A DNA stretch of 64,000 nt. Origin: Candidatus Leptofilum gracile (GTDB lineage: Bacteria; Chloroflexota; Anaerolineae; Promineifilales; Promineifilaceae). The position numbers and the translations under genes were made by a program. The notes below the pieces were generated by a model, which searched no databases, had not been told where the DNA came from, and saw only the letters and a list, made by a program, of their open reading frames with translations. Positions 53,172 to 61,819 of the stretch are shown here, one piece after another. How positions within the stretch are numbered: the stretch's first letter is position 1; each line of letters begins with the position of its first letter. Where the stretch lies: positions 1-64,000 of the forward strand of contig JADJOJ010000010.1 in NCBI GenBank assembly GCA_016713825.1. Reading direction: 5' to 3'.

Positions 53172-53373
53172 CGGTTATTTTTACAGGACATGGCTGTGTG
53201 GTGCTCTGCCTAGATCAGAGGTAACTATTCAGGTTACCCGGCGAGACTCTACGGGCCGGTAATTTTTGGAGACAAATTAGCCGAGTGAAAACCGTTAGGG
53301 TCTGTAAAGTTGATCATAGTATGGAAGCAAAATTCTGTCAGTACATATGGCCTCTTTGTTGAAAGCGCACAGT

Positions 53374-55152
53374 TTATGTCGAGTTTTCTGGTAGAGACAG
53401 GTAAAAGGTTGAGCCAGCGCCCAGCGCAGATTCTACCCAAATTTCGCCCCCATGTTTTTGAATAATTTTTTTGCACATAGCCAGACCAATGCCTGTGCCG
53501 GGATATTCATCGCGGGTATGCAGCCGTTGGAAGAGGGTAAAAATCTTTTGGCTAAATTTTGGGTCTATGCCGATGCCGTTGTCCGACACTTTTATGAGCC
53601 ATCGGTCCTTTTCTTTTTTGGCCGAAAGGTGAATTTTTGGTTCGCTGCTGCTTCTGAATTTAAGGGCATTGCTAATGAGGTTTTGCAGCAGCTGGAGCAT
53701 TTGGGTTTTATCGGCCACAAGGGTGGGGAGTGGGTCGTGGGTGATGATGACCTGGCTTTCTTTGACCTGCATTTCAAGGTTCAGGCAAACTTGTTCTAGA
53801 ATTTTTTCCAGATCTACCTGGGTAAAGGTTTGATTTTTCTGGCCAACGCGGGAGTAGGCTAGCAGATCGGTGATGAGCTGCCGCATTCTGCTGGCTCCAT
53901 CCAGGGCGTAGGCGATAAATTCGTTTGATTCTTCGTCTAGGGTGCCCTGGTGCTTGCTGGCCAACAGCTGAAGGTAGGCGGTGATCATGCGGAGGGGTTC
54001 TTGCAGGTCATGGGAAGCGGCGTAGGCAAATTGGGCCAGTTCTTCGTTGCTGGCTTCCAGGGAGTGGGTGCGTTGGCGCAGCGCTTCTTCGATGGCGAGT
54101 TGGTTGGAGATGTCGCGGTTGACGGCGACAGCGCCAATGACGGTGTTGGTGGCATCTTTTACGGCCGTTACCGAAGCCAATATCGGCATCTGCGAACCGT
54201 CGCGCCGCTGTTGGGTGACGCGCCCTTGCCACTGCCCCCGGGCCAAAAATTCGGCCATCACCGCTTCATAGGTTTCTGCGCCATAAATTTGCGGCACCAC
54301 TTTATCAAAAACCTGGCCCAAAACTTCGGCCGATTTCCAGCCGTACATTTTTTCCGCAGCTTTGTTCCAGCTTTGAATGCAAAACTGGTTGTCGGTGGCA
54401 ATGACGGCGTCGGACACGTTTTGCAGCAGGTTGGCCTGGTAGAGCAATTTTTGCTGGATTTGGCGGCGCTCGGAAAAGAGCTGGGCGTTACGCAGGGCCA
54501 CGGCCACATGCCCGGCCAGGCTCACCAGGGCGTCTACTTCGGCAGGCGAGAAGCGGTTTATTTGGCTGTCTTGAATATCTAGAATGCCAAGGAGGGTACG
54601 GCCGTATTCCAGCGGAATCGACAGCTCAGACCGGGTCGCGGGCAGCAGCGGGTTGGCCAGATGAAGGGGTTCTTGCGCCACATTTTGGCTCAGCACCATG
54701 CGCCGTTGCCGGGCAGCCAGGGCCACCAAACTCTTTTCTGCCTGAAGTGAAATGATGCGCCCCTCGGCCTGCATCTGCTTGCCAATGCGCCCTGAGCCAT
54801 GATGCAAACGCAAAACCTGCTCAGCGGCATCTAGCAAATAGATGTGAACATGGTACAGCTCAAAGTTACTCCGAATGAGGGCGATGGCCCGGGTTGCCAG
54901 CATGTCTGGTTCGCGCACGGTGCTGATCTTTTGGGAGATCACAGCCGCCTTGTGCAGCAAAGTGGCCGACGCATACCGGTTTGCCTGATGCTGCAGGGCC
55001 AGGTTGCCTGTATCTGCCAAATCGAGCTCGCTTTGTACCTCTTGGTTTCGTTGGGACAGGTGTTCAATTTCGGCTTGGGCATTGGCCAGGGCAGCCCGCA
55101 AATCGTGGATCTCTTGGAACAGCTTTTCAGTTGGCAAAGTGTCTTCGTTCAT
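53374..55152 (-). CDS. GAF-PAS-histidine kinase
   Basis: Cytoplasmic kinase of 592 residues. A coiled coil (~10-55) leads to a GAF domain (~70-230, with LSIPLEYGRTLLGILDIQDS), a PAS domain (~240-360, including WNKAAEKMYGWKSAEVLGQ) and a second coil. The H-box is FAYAASHDLQEPLRMITAYL, and the HATPase carries NLISNALKFRSSSEP, DNGIGIDPKFSQKIFTLFQR and GTGIGLAMCKKII. The kinase core closely resembles that of the CheB-CheR fusion at 10153, suggesting a shared origin. It is the first gene of the three-kinase run; the promoter region upstream is shared with a divergent WYL regulator. Confidence 0.92.
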   Translation of the reverse strand: MNEDTLPTEKLFQEIHDLRAALANAQAEIEHLSQRNQEVQSELDLADTGNLALQHQANRYASATLLHKAAVISQKISTVREPDMLATRAIALIRSNFELYHVHIYLLDAAEQVLRLHHGSGRIGKQMQAEGRIISLQAEKSLVALAARQRRMVLSQNVAQEPLHLANPLLPATRSELSIPLEYGRTLLGILDIQDSQINRFSPAEVDALVSLAGHVAVALRNAQLFSERRQIQQKLLYQANLLQNVSDAVIATDNQFCIQSWNKAAEKMYGWKSAEVLGQVFDKVVPQIYGAETYEAVMAEFLARGQWQGRVTQQRRDGSQMPILASVTAVKDATNTVIGAVAVNRDISNQLAIEEALRQRTHSLEASNEELAQFAYAASHDLQEPLRMITAYLQLLASKHQGTLDEESNEFIAYALDGASRMRQLITDLLAYSRVGQKNQTFTQVDLEKILEQVCLNLEMQVKESQVIITHDPLPTLVADKTQMLQLLQNLISNALKFRSSSEPKIHLSAKKEKDRWLIKVSDNGIGIDPKFSQKIFTLFQRLHTRDEYPGTGIGLAMCKKIIQKHGGEIWVESALGAGSTFYLSLPENST

Positions 55153-55442
55153 AATAACTCATCGCCTTTTCTGCCTGACTGTTTTGACTGGCGTTGGTTT
55201 CATTATACTGCAACTGTTTAATATTGCGCCCCAAAAGTTTGTAGGAGATTATGGCCCAACCCGCCAGGCCGTAAATTTGACATAATATTCCAACTACCTG
55301 TTCTCGCCAGATTTTAGGGGAGTGCGGGCAAGTTGGCCCCGTCGTCCGTTGCGCCACCTGGGTCGATGGGGAAATTCGCGTTGACAGACGGCCGTTTTCA
55401 CGGCAAAATAGAACAGATGAGCCAATAATTCAAGGAGAAACG

Positions 55443-56408
55443 ATGTCTCGTCTGGCTTCCCGAACATCCCGACTGCGCCGCATTGAAGAGCTGCTGCTGC
55501 TCACCCCAGACGGCCTGCGCGCCACCGAACTGGCCGATCGGCTAAATGTTGACCGCCGCACCGTGTACCGTGACGTCGATTTTTTGTGTGAGCAAGGTTT
55601 ACCCATTTGGCAGCAAGACGGCCGTTTCGGCATGGACCGCACCCGCTACCTCACCACCGTCCACCTCACCTTTCATGAAGCCATTGCCCTCACCCTGGCC
55701 GGGCTGCTGCTGGCCCGCACCATCGACGAGCGCAATCCCCACGTCACCTCCGCCCTACGCAAGCTGGCCATCACCCTGCCCAAAGCGATCTCCCCCCACC
55801 TTAAACGGGCCGCCGACCGCGTGCAAACCCTGAATGACAGCCAGCGGCAGGTGGCTGTGCTGGAATCCCTGGCCGAGGGGTGGGGCACCGGCCACAAAGT
55901 GCGCATCGGCTACCGTTCGCCGCGCAGTGGGCAGCTGCGCGAACGGGTCATCGCCCCATACGCCCTGGAGCCAACACCGTCGGGCATTTACGTTATTGGC
56001 TACGATGATTGGGCCAAGGATATTCGCACGTTCAAGCTAGACCGCCTGGAGAGCGCCACGCTGCTCAGCCGCACGTTCACCGTGCCAGAGGCGTTTGATC
56101 TGGAAAGTCATCTCGCTTCTGGCTGGCGCATCATGGCGGGCAATGAAATTACGGAGGTGGTGCTGCGCTTTACCCCAGAAGTGACGCCGCACCTCCACGA
56201 GCGACAGTGGCATCCCACGCAAAAGCTGCACAAAATGGAAGATGGCGGCTGCGAACTGCGGGTGCAGGTGGCCCAGCCGCAAGAGATGCAGCCGTTCATT
56301 CGCAGCTGGGGGGCGCAGGTAGAGGTGCTGGCCCCAGACTGGTTGCGGGCGCAAATTGGGTCTGAGCTGCAGCGGGCGGCCGCGCAATACTCTGAACGGT
56401 CACTTTAG
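55443..56408 (+). CDS. WYL-domain transcriptional regulator
   Basis: Protein of 321 residues. The N-terminal winged HTH (RLRRIEELLLLTPDGLRATE, then LNVDRRTVYRDVDFLCEQG) binds DNA. The WYL domain (~140-210) contains KVRIGYRSPRSGQ and YVIGYDDWAKDIRTFKLDRL, followed by the WCX C-terminal region (HPTQKLHKMEDGGCELRVQV). WYL domains sense nucleotides or single-stranded nucleic acid and are common in controllers of DNA-damage or defence genes, but here the target is not clear. AAGGAG precedes the start. It is divergent from the kinase cluster and is followed by a SirB1-like gene 36 bp on. Confidence 0.9.
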   Translation: MSRLASRTSRLRRIEELLLLTPDGLRATELADRLNVDRRTVYRDVDFLCEQGLPIWQQDGRFGMDRTRYLTTVHLTFHEAIALTLAGLLLARTIDERNPHVTSALRKLAITLPKAISPHLKRAADRVQTLNDSQRQVAVLESLAEGWGTGHKVRIGYRSPRSGQLRERVIAPYALEPTPSGIYVIGYDDWAKDIRTFKLDRLESATLLSRTFTVPEAFDLESHLASGWRIMAGNEITEVVLRFTPEVTPHLHERQWHPTQKLHKMEDGGCELRVQVAQPQEMQPFIRSWGAQVEVLAPDWLRAQIGSELQRAAAQYSERSL

Positions 56409-56444
56409 CCTTGAATGGTGTGACAATCGGAGTAAAATTTGGGT

Positions 56445-57266
56445 ATGGACATTCTCACTTTTGTCGAAATGGTGCAACGGCCGTCTCCCAATCTTCCCCA
56501 GGCTGCCTTGCTGTTGGCCAAAGAGTTGGCCTACCCGCAACTAGAGATTCCCCACTACCTGCGCCAACTGGATGATCTGGCGGATCGGGCGGCTAAGCGG
56601 GTGCGCCTGAATGATTCAACGGCCGTTCGTGCCGAGCTGCTCAGCGAGTTTTTGTTTAAAGAGGAGCAGTTTCAGGGGAATACGGCCGTCTACGATGACC
56701 CGCGCAACAGCTACCTGAATGATGTGCTGGAGCGCCGCCTGGGTATTCCCATTACCCTTTCGCTGCTGTACCTGGCCATAGCCGAACGGTTGCAGCTACC
56801 TGCCTTTGGCGTGGGGCTGCCCGGTCACTTTATTGTTGGGGTAGCGGTGCAGGGCGACACCCTCTTTTTTGATCCGTTTCACGGGGGCGGGCGGCTGTCG
56901 GCGGCAGATTGTGCCCGGCTGGTAGAGTTGACGGTGGGGTACACGGGGGCGTTTCAGGATGATTGGTTAACGGCCGTTTCCCCGCAAGATATTTTGGCCC
57001 GTATGCTCAACAATTTGCGCATCATCTTTACCCAACGCCACCAATGGCCGGAAGCGATTGGCGTAGTAGAGCGCATGCGCCAAATCCAGCCAGACAATTC
57101 CCACCACCTGCGCGAACTGGGCGTGATGTATTACCAGGTGGGCCAAATGCGCCAGGCGGCCAACTATTTAGACGCCTACCTGCACAAAGAACCCAACGCC
57201 AGCGATGCCCAAACCATCCGCCAGGGCATCGCCGACGCCCTCAATAAATGGGCCAGCCAGAATTAG
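56445..57266 (+). CDS. SirB1-like protein (transglutaminase-like plus TPR)
   Basis: Protein of 273 residues, cytoplasmic. Residues ~60-180 form the transglutaminase-like core-2 domain with SYLNDVLERRLGIPITLSLL, LYLAIAERLQLPAFGVGLPG and HFIVGV, then FDPFHGGGRL. TPR helices follow at ~195-270 (LNNLRIIFTQRHQWPEAIGV, LGVMYYQVGQMRQAANYLDA). The family is widespread but the biochemical role is unknown; the catalytic Cys seen in true transglutaminases is not evident. The ATG at 56445 is used; the TTG six bases earlier is weaker. It is close behind the WYL gene and likely in one transcript. Confidence 0.85.
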   Translation: MDILTFVEMVQRPSPNLPQAALLLAKELAYPQLEIPHYLRQLDDLADRAAKRVRLNDSTAVRAELLSEFLFKEEQFQGNTAVYDDPRNSYLNDVLERRLGIPITLSLLYLAIAERLQLPAFGVGLPGHFIVGVAVQGDTLFFDPFHGGGRLSAADCARLVELTVGYTGAFQDDWLTAVSPQDILARMLNNLRIIFTQRHQWPEAIGVVERMRQIQPDNSHHLRELGVMYYQVGQMRQAANYLDAYLHKEPNASDAQTIRQGIADALNKWASQN

Positions 57267-57430
57267 TGAGCGGTAATCAGTAATCAGTAAGCGGTAATGG
57301 CGCTACTGAAAAAAGAGTGATTTCACCGCAGAGGCGTGAAGCGCGCAGAGATTTTTCACTGGTAATCTTTAAAACTTTGCGTCCTTTGCGTCCTTTGCGG
57401 TTTGTTTTCAGTAACCGGTAAGCCGTAATT
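57267..57430. repeat. Intergenic repeats including repeat C, copy 3
   Basis: Starts with GTAATCAGTAATCAGTAAGC; then GATTTCACCGCAGAGGCGTG, GAGATTTTTCACTGGTAATC, AAAACTTTGCGTCCTTTGCG and TCCTTTGCGGTTT at 57316-57415. The latter matches copies at 28732 and 48755. It lies between convergent genes. Confidence 0.75.
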
Positions 57431-57439
57431 GGTTATTGG

Positions 57440-58600
57440 TTAGCCGGTTTTGAGGCGCTGGAGGCGGTCGGCGGCTTCAGCCAGGGTTTTCTCCTCTTTG
57501 CAAAAGGCAAAGCGGGCCAGCCCTGCGCCGTCGGCGGGGTTGTGGTAGAAGGCGCTGGGGGGAATGGCGGCCACGCCCACCTCGGTGGTAAGGTAGCGGC
57601 AAAAGGCCACATCGTTGGCAAAACCCAAATGCGAAATATCGACCATAATGAAGTAGGTGCCGCCGGGCGGGATGGGCCTTAGCCCGGCGCTGCGGAGGGC
57701 GTCTAGCAAAAAGTTGCGCTTGCTGGTGTAGAAATCGGTAAGTTCGGTGTAGAAGCGTGCGGGTTGGGAAACGGCCGTAACGGCCGCTTCTTGCAGCGGA
57801 GCCGCCCCACAAAATGTCATAAACTGGTGCGCCCGGAAGATCGCCCGCGTCAGCTCCGGCGGGGCGACGGTCCAGCCCACCTTCCAGCCCGTCACGCTAA
57901 ACGTCTTGCCCAGGCTAGAAATGAGGATGGTGCGCCCGGCCATGCCGGGCAAGCTGGCCAGCGTCTGGTGCTGCCCGCCGTCGAAGACGAGATGTTCGTA
58001 CACCTCGTCGGTCATGGCCAGCGCGTCGTGCTGCTGGCACAGGGTGGCAATCTGTGCCAGCTCTGCCTGGCTAAACACCTTGCCCGTAGGATTATGCGGC
58101 GTGTTGACGATGATCAGCTTCGTTTTGTCGTTGAACAGGGAGGCCAGGACGGCCGTATCGATCTGCCATTCCGGTGGGCGCAGCGTGTAAAAGCGGGGAA
58201 TGCCCCCGGCCATCTGGATGGCGGGCACGTACGAATCGTAAAACGGCTCAAAAACAATCACTTCATCACCTGGATCGACCAGCCCCAAAATGGTGGCAAA
58301 AATTGCTTCAGTCGCCCCGTGCAGCACGGTGATTTCGGTGTCTGGGTTGGCATCTATGCCGTAAAAATTTTGCACTTTTTGGGCGATTGCCTGGCGCAGG
58401 GCCGGACGGCCGTTTGCCGGGGCATACTGGTTCACATCGGCCGCAATCGCCGCAATGGCCGCTTCCTTCATAAATGCGGGCGCGGCAAAATCGGGGAAAC
58501 CCTGTCCCAAATTGATTGCCTGGTGTTCATTGGCCAGGGCGGTCATCTCGGTAAAAATGGTGGTGCCAAAGCCAGCCACCCGCTGGGCCATGTAGCTCAT
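57440..58600 (-). CDS. Pyridoxal-phosphate aminotransferase, KAT/methionine-aminotransferase-like
   Basis: Fold-type I aminotransferase of 386 residues, cytoplasmic. It has INLGQGFPDFAAPAFMKEAA near the N-terminus and a FEPFYDSYVPAIQMAGG segment. NTPHNPTGKVFSQAELAQIA surrounds the Asn/Tyr pair, the cofactor Lys lies in SSLGKTFSVTGWKVGW, and the carboxylate-binding Arg is near LARFAFCKEEKTL. This pattern fits the YbdL/kynurenine-oxoglutarate branch that accepts Met, Phe and related amino acids. The ATG at 58600 has AGGAG upstream; a longer frame to 58666 is not needed. The gene is monocistronic, convergent with the SirB1-like gene. Confidence 0.9.
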   Translation of the reverse strand: MSYMAQRVAGFGTTIFTEMTALANEHQAINLGQGFPDFAAPAFMKEAAIAAIAADVNQYAPANGRPALRQAIAQKVQNFYGIDANPDTEITVLHGATEAIFATILGLVDPGDEVIVFEPFYDSYVPAIQMAGGIPRFYTLRPPEWQIDTAVLASLFNDKTKLIIVNTPHNPTGKVFSQAELAQIATLCQQHDALAMTDEVYEHLVFDGGQHQTLASLPGMAGRTILISSLGKTFSVTGWKVGWTVAPPELTRAIFRAHQFMTFCGAAPLQEAAVTAVSQPARFYTELTDFYTSKRNFLLDALRSAGLRPIPPGGTYFIMVDISHLGFANDVAFCRYLTTEVGVAAIPPSAFYHNPADGAGLARFAFCKEEKTLAEAADRLQRLKTG

Positions 58601-58726
58601 ATTGCACTCCTGAAAAGTAGTTTTTGCGCGGGGGATTGTGGCAGAGAACGGCCGTCTCCGCAACAACCTTCAAAAAAAATCGCAACCAGATTTTCCCCAC
58701 TAGAAAGATTCATCGAAAGAGACGGC

Positions 58727-58891
58727 ATGTATTTTTTTTATGGAAGTTTTGTGGATTGTCAGAATTGGGCGTTTGAAGAAGACCCTGCAGGAATATTGAT
58801 TATTGGCAAGATGTTGAACGGTCTGTTTGATGTGAATTGGATAGGAGACGGCCGTTTCGTGACTTTTATCTTGTCAATAACAAAAGGATAA
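58727..58891 (+). CDS. Possible 54-residue leader protein upstream of the ATP-grasp gene
   Basis: A short frame (start MYFFYGSFVDCQNWAFEEDP, end FVTFILSITKG) ends 3 bp before the ATG of the ATP-grasp gene, and its last codons contain the AAAGGA ribosome site of that gene. If translated it would be coupled to the ATP-grasp gene. There is no homology I can recognise and no strong site before its own ATG. It carries the last ACGGCCGT before a 3-kb desert. Confidence 0.3.
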   Translation: MYFFYGSFVDCQNWAFEEDPAGILIIGKMLNGLFDVNWIGDGRFVTFILSITKG

Positions 58892-58894
58892 GCA

Positions 58895-60355
58895 ATGAGA
58901 ACAACCTACATTATCCCAGAACCCGCCGACATATACGGCGTACGACTCATCGAATTGATTTATTACAAATTCGGTATACGGCCAATATGCCTCTTTACCT
59001 GGAATAAGAAAAGCTATTATCTACGCCGCCAATATTCCATCTTTAATTCAGACATGATCGAAGGAGCCTACTACGTCCCAAAAGAAGAATTGGGGCAGTT
59101 CGCCCAATGGGTGAAACGCCAGTACCATGTTCTCGGGGTTGTCGCCCACATAGAATTTGTCGTGGATATTGTCGCGGATTTAATGGAGAGCCTGGACCTG
59201 GATTGGAATACCGCCGAAGTTTTGCATCGTTTCCGCGACAAACACAGCATGAAATCCTTCCTGCAGGGGAAAAATCCAGAACTAAACATGCCAGAATCCC
59301 ACATCGTCAAAAACGTCGATGAAATCATGGACTATGCCAACTCCTGGGAGAAACTAGTTCTCAAACCCAATGATGGCACCGGCAACACCCATGTCGGCAT
59401 TTTCGAAAACTCAGTTTCTAAAGAAGCTCTACAGGCTCATCTGGACAACGATCCAAGCTCCAAATGGGTACTCGAAGAATATATTGAGGGCGAAGAATAT
59501 TGCATTAACGGACACGTAGGGTCTGCAGGCAATGTGATGGTCAACAGTATCTATCAGTACGGGCGCACGTGGGCCAATGGCCGCGATGCCATGTATGTCC
59601 GGGAATATCATGTCAAACAGACCACGGAAGCGTTTGGAACCTTGTCCAGCTACGCCCAAAAAGTCATACAAGGGTTAGAACTGCGCCATTCCCCTTTCCA
59701 TATGGAAGTGAAGGTAGACAACAAAGGCCCCAGATTGATTGACTTGGGAGCGCGCCTAGAAGGCAATGACGGGGTGTTTGTCAGCGATTGGCTTCATCCC
59801 CAGATGCCGTCGAGTTTTGAAATTGCCGCTCATGGCTACCTCTTTCGCGACAACCTCGGCGTTCAAGAACCGGATTGGTCAAACTATAATGACTCCAATT
59901 CACTGAAGGTCTATGGTATCGCATCCCAAGATGCGATTGTCCACCGAGTAGGCGGTATTCAGGAAGTCGAAAGCCTGCCTTCTTTTGCCCGTTGGTATAT
60001 CAAACCCCAAATTGGCCAGAAAATCACCAAGACGCTTGACCTTTTAAGCATGCCCTATGCAGTGTATCTGATAGACAAAGCCCCCATGGAATCATTACTT
60101 GAGGATGAAAATTATGTTCGACAGACACTCACCTGGAACGGTGACAAGCTAAAAACGTATTCCATCGATCGCGCTAAAGGCTACGTATCATTCTTAAAGG
60201 ACAAAATGGTCCCTAAAATGTCCTGGTGGGCTCATCGCACCGTCGGCTACAACGACATCTTAAAAAGTTATTCTTCACGTTTGACCGCCCTTGCCTGCAT
60301 CCCATCTGTTTTAGGTATGTTCGACCAGCACATTTTTAACAGCATCTGTTTTTGA
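58895..60355 (+). CDS. ATP-grasp ligase, substrate unknown
   Basis: Protein of 486 residues with an ATP-grasp fold. The nucleotide-binding Lys appears in WEKLVLKPNDGTGNTHVGIF (about 155-174). The motif WVLEEYIEGEEYCINGHVGS (~188-207), followed by HMEVKVDNKGPRLIDLGARL with Glu/Asp/Asn metal ligands, is typical of amino-acid or dipeptide ligases of the BacD/carnosine-synthase kind. The first ~100 residues form the pre-ATP-grasp domain and the last ~100 are helical. AAAGGA lies directly upstream. Base composition is visibly more A/T-rich than the rest and the ACGGCCGT palindrome is absent, so transfer is likely. It pairs with the FemAB-like gene downstream, suggesting an amide-linked product. 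Confidence 0.85.
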   Translation: MRTTYIIPEPADIYGVRLIELIYYKFGIRPICLFTWNKKSYYLRRQYSIFNSDMIEGAYYVPKEELGQFAQWVKRQYHVLGVVAHIEFVVDIVADLMESLDLDWNTAEVLHRFRDKHSMKSFLQGKNPELNMPESHIVKNVDEIMDYANSWEKLVLKPNDGTGNTHVGIFENSVSKEALQAHLDNDPSSKWVLEEYIEGEEYCINGHVGSAGNVMVNSIYQYGRTWANGRDAMYVREYHVKQTTEAFGTLSSYAQKVIQGLELRHSPFHMEVKVDNKGPRLIDLGARLEGNDGVFVSDWLHPQMPSSFEIAAHGYLFRDNLGVQEPDWSNYNDSNSLKVYGIASQDAIVHRVGGIQEVESLPSFARWYIKPQIGQKITKTLDLLSMPYAVYLIDKAPMESLLEDENYVRQTLTWNGDKLKTYSIDRAKGYVSFLKDKMVPKMSWWAHRTVGYNDILKSYSSRLTALACIPSVLGMFDQHIFNSICF

Positions 60356-60524
60356 GCGGTCTGTTGAAAGGTTTATCGAAAGTGAAATCCATTAAAAATT
60401 TGTAAAACTGATTGCTGCGCTGTTTATCAAGTTTCTAGAAGCGCACCCTTTGTATTTGCGAAAGAAATGTGCCATGTGAAAAAGTCGAACTTTTTTACAA
60501 ACGTAAGTAATTGGAAAACAATTT

Positions 60525-60645
60525 TCAAAATTCTTTATCAACAGATTTCGCAGATTGCGCACAGATTTCCCCTCTAAATCTGCGAAATTTATTGAATCTT
60601 TGATTGATGGTTGTCCGAAAGCTTTTTGCAATTTACTTAACAGCG
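60525..60645. repeat. Dispersed intergenic repeat B, copy 3 (inverted)
   Basis: Contains AGATTTCGCAGATTGCGCAC and AAATCTGCG, then TTGAATCTTTGATTGATGGT, the reverse complement of the elements at 15475 and 43990. The 329-bp gap 60356-60684 has no other supported content. The repeat sits within the low-GC pair of genes. Confidence 0.75.
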
Positions 60646-60684
60646 TGTTCTGGACAACAAAACATTTTTTGAGGCGTTACGAGT

Positions 60685-61674
60685 ATGACGATTGAATATT
60701 GGCAAGATGTGGATGATTCTGTTTGGGTGCAGTTGGCAGAACAATGTGAATATGCCACTTTTTTTAATACACCAGCCTGGTTTCATTTGGCAAAAGATTT
60801 AGTTTCAGGCTCCCAGATCAAAATAATTGGTGGCCAAACGAGCCAGGGTACCCAATTTGTGCTGCCTGTTGCCATAGAAAAGCAGATGGGGCCATTTTAT
60901 CGCCTGACCTCTTCGCTAAACGGCGTTTATGGGGGCATCATCGCCGACGGTCCCCTAAACGAATCTGAATGCCAGCAAATTTACCAAAACCTGGTGAGTA
61001 AATGGCGGGTGTTAACGTATACCTTCACCCCGTCACCGCTCAGACACGCCAGCGCTGGATTAAGCAATTTTTTAGAATTGAACGATAAAACCTATTTGAT
61101 CTCTCTTGCCCCAGGGTACGAAGAAATATATCGAAACTACTCTAGAGGTCATAAATCGGCTATCAATAAAGCCATTAAATCTGACGTGCAGGTTGAAGTG
61201 ACAACTGCGCTGGATGATTACCGGGCTTACTACCAGGTTTATAAAGATTCATTGGACCGGTGGGGCGAAACGTTTTTTGGCTATACATTGCCGTGGACGT
61301 TCTTTGAAAAAATACATGGCCTTGCCTTGCAAAAATCAGACAATGTTAAATTGTGGGTTGCCAGGTTGGGCAATGAAGTGATTGCTGGTGCCATCGTTTT
61401 TTATTGGCATAAGTGTGTCAATTATTTTCATGGGGCCAACCATCGCGACTATTTCAATTATCGGGCAGCCAACCTGGTTCAAAACGAAATCATCAAGCAT
61501 GCGGCTCAGCCGGAGTTGAACTTTGCAACGTATGATTTTGGGCCAAGCGGGATTGAAAGTTTGTACGAATTTAAGCGCCGCTTTGGCGGGGAAGAGCTGC
61601 CTACGCAATATTTCTCTTACAGCCATCCATTGTTTAATGCCTATAACAATTTGCGTGCCAAGCTGCCTCGTTAA
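60685..61674 (+). CDS. FemAB-like (GNAT) aminoacyltransferase
   Basis: Protein of 329 residues built of two GNAT folds, as in FemA/B/X. It has YATFFNTPAWFHLAKDLVSG near the N-terminus, then YSRGHKSAINKAIKSDVQVE and LDRWGETFFGYTLPWTFFEK. VKLWVARLGNEVIAGAIVFY with HKCVNYFHGANHRDYFNYRA forms the second acceptor region. FGPSGIESLYEFKRRFGGEE near the C-terminus is a conserved closing motif. Members transfer amino acids from tRNA to cell-wall precursors or add amino acids to other acceptors. It follows the ATP-grasp gene after a 329-bp gap, and both are low in GC and palindrome-free. They may make an amino-acid-modified envelope component, which is inference. Confidence 0.8.
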   Translation: MTIEYWQDVDDSVWVQLAEQCEYATFFNTPAWFHLAKDLVSGSQIKIIGGQTSQGTQFVLPVAIEKQMGPFYRLTSSLNGVYGGIIADGPLNESECQQIYQNLVSKWRVLTYTFTPSPLRHASAGLSNFLELNDKTYLISLAPGYEEIYRNYSRGHKSAINKAIKSDVQVEVTTALDDYRAYYQVYKDSLDRWGETFFGYTLPWTFFEKIHGLALQKSDNVKLWVARLGNEVIAGAIVFYWHKCVNYFHGANHRDYFNYRAANLVQNEIIKHAAQPELNFATYDFGPSGIESLYEFKRRFGGEELPTQYFSYSHPLFNAYNNLRAKLPR

Positions 61675-61719
61675 ATTGCTATTCCCAAACCGTTTTGTTG
61701 TTTAGAAAAATAATTGAAT

Positions 61720-61760
61720 AACGCTGTGGCGGGTCTTTGACCGAGCCACCAACCGGCACG
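61720..61760. repeat. Degenerate copy of the 4029-4076 inverted repeat
   Basis: GTGGCGGGTCTTTGACCGAG CCACCAACCGGCAC resembles GTGGCCGGTCTCTGACCG and ACCGGC at 4027-4056, with several changes. It lies just after the FemAB-like gene. Similarity is by eye only. Confidence 0.45.
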
Positions 61761-61819
61761 AGTAGGAGCGTTTTTGATCAACGCTGTCTGATTGGCGGTT
61801 GGTTTTTGTTGGACGGTTA

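Noticed and set aside
55443..56408. WYL regulator as controller of a defence locus with the orphan McrC
   Set aside because: They are separated by three kinase genes on the other strand, about 5 kb, with no shared feature.
57764..58891. Long plus-strand frame (375 codons) opposite the aminotransferase gene
   Set aside because: It is the antisense of a confidently assigned PLP enzyme, is full of Arg/Gly/His low-complexity sequence and has no recognisable domain. Only its last 54 codons, beyond the aminotransferase, are kept as a weak separate candidate.
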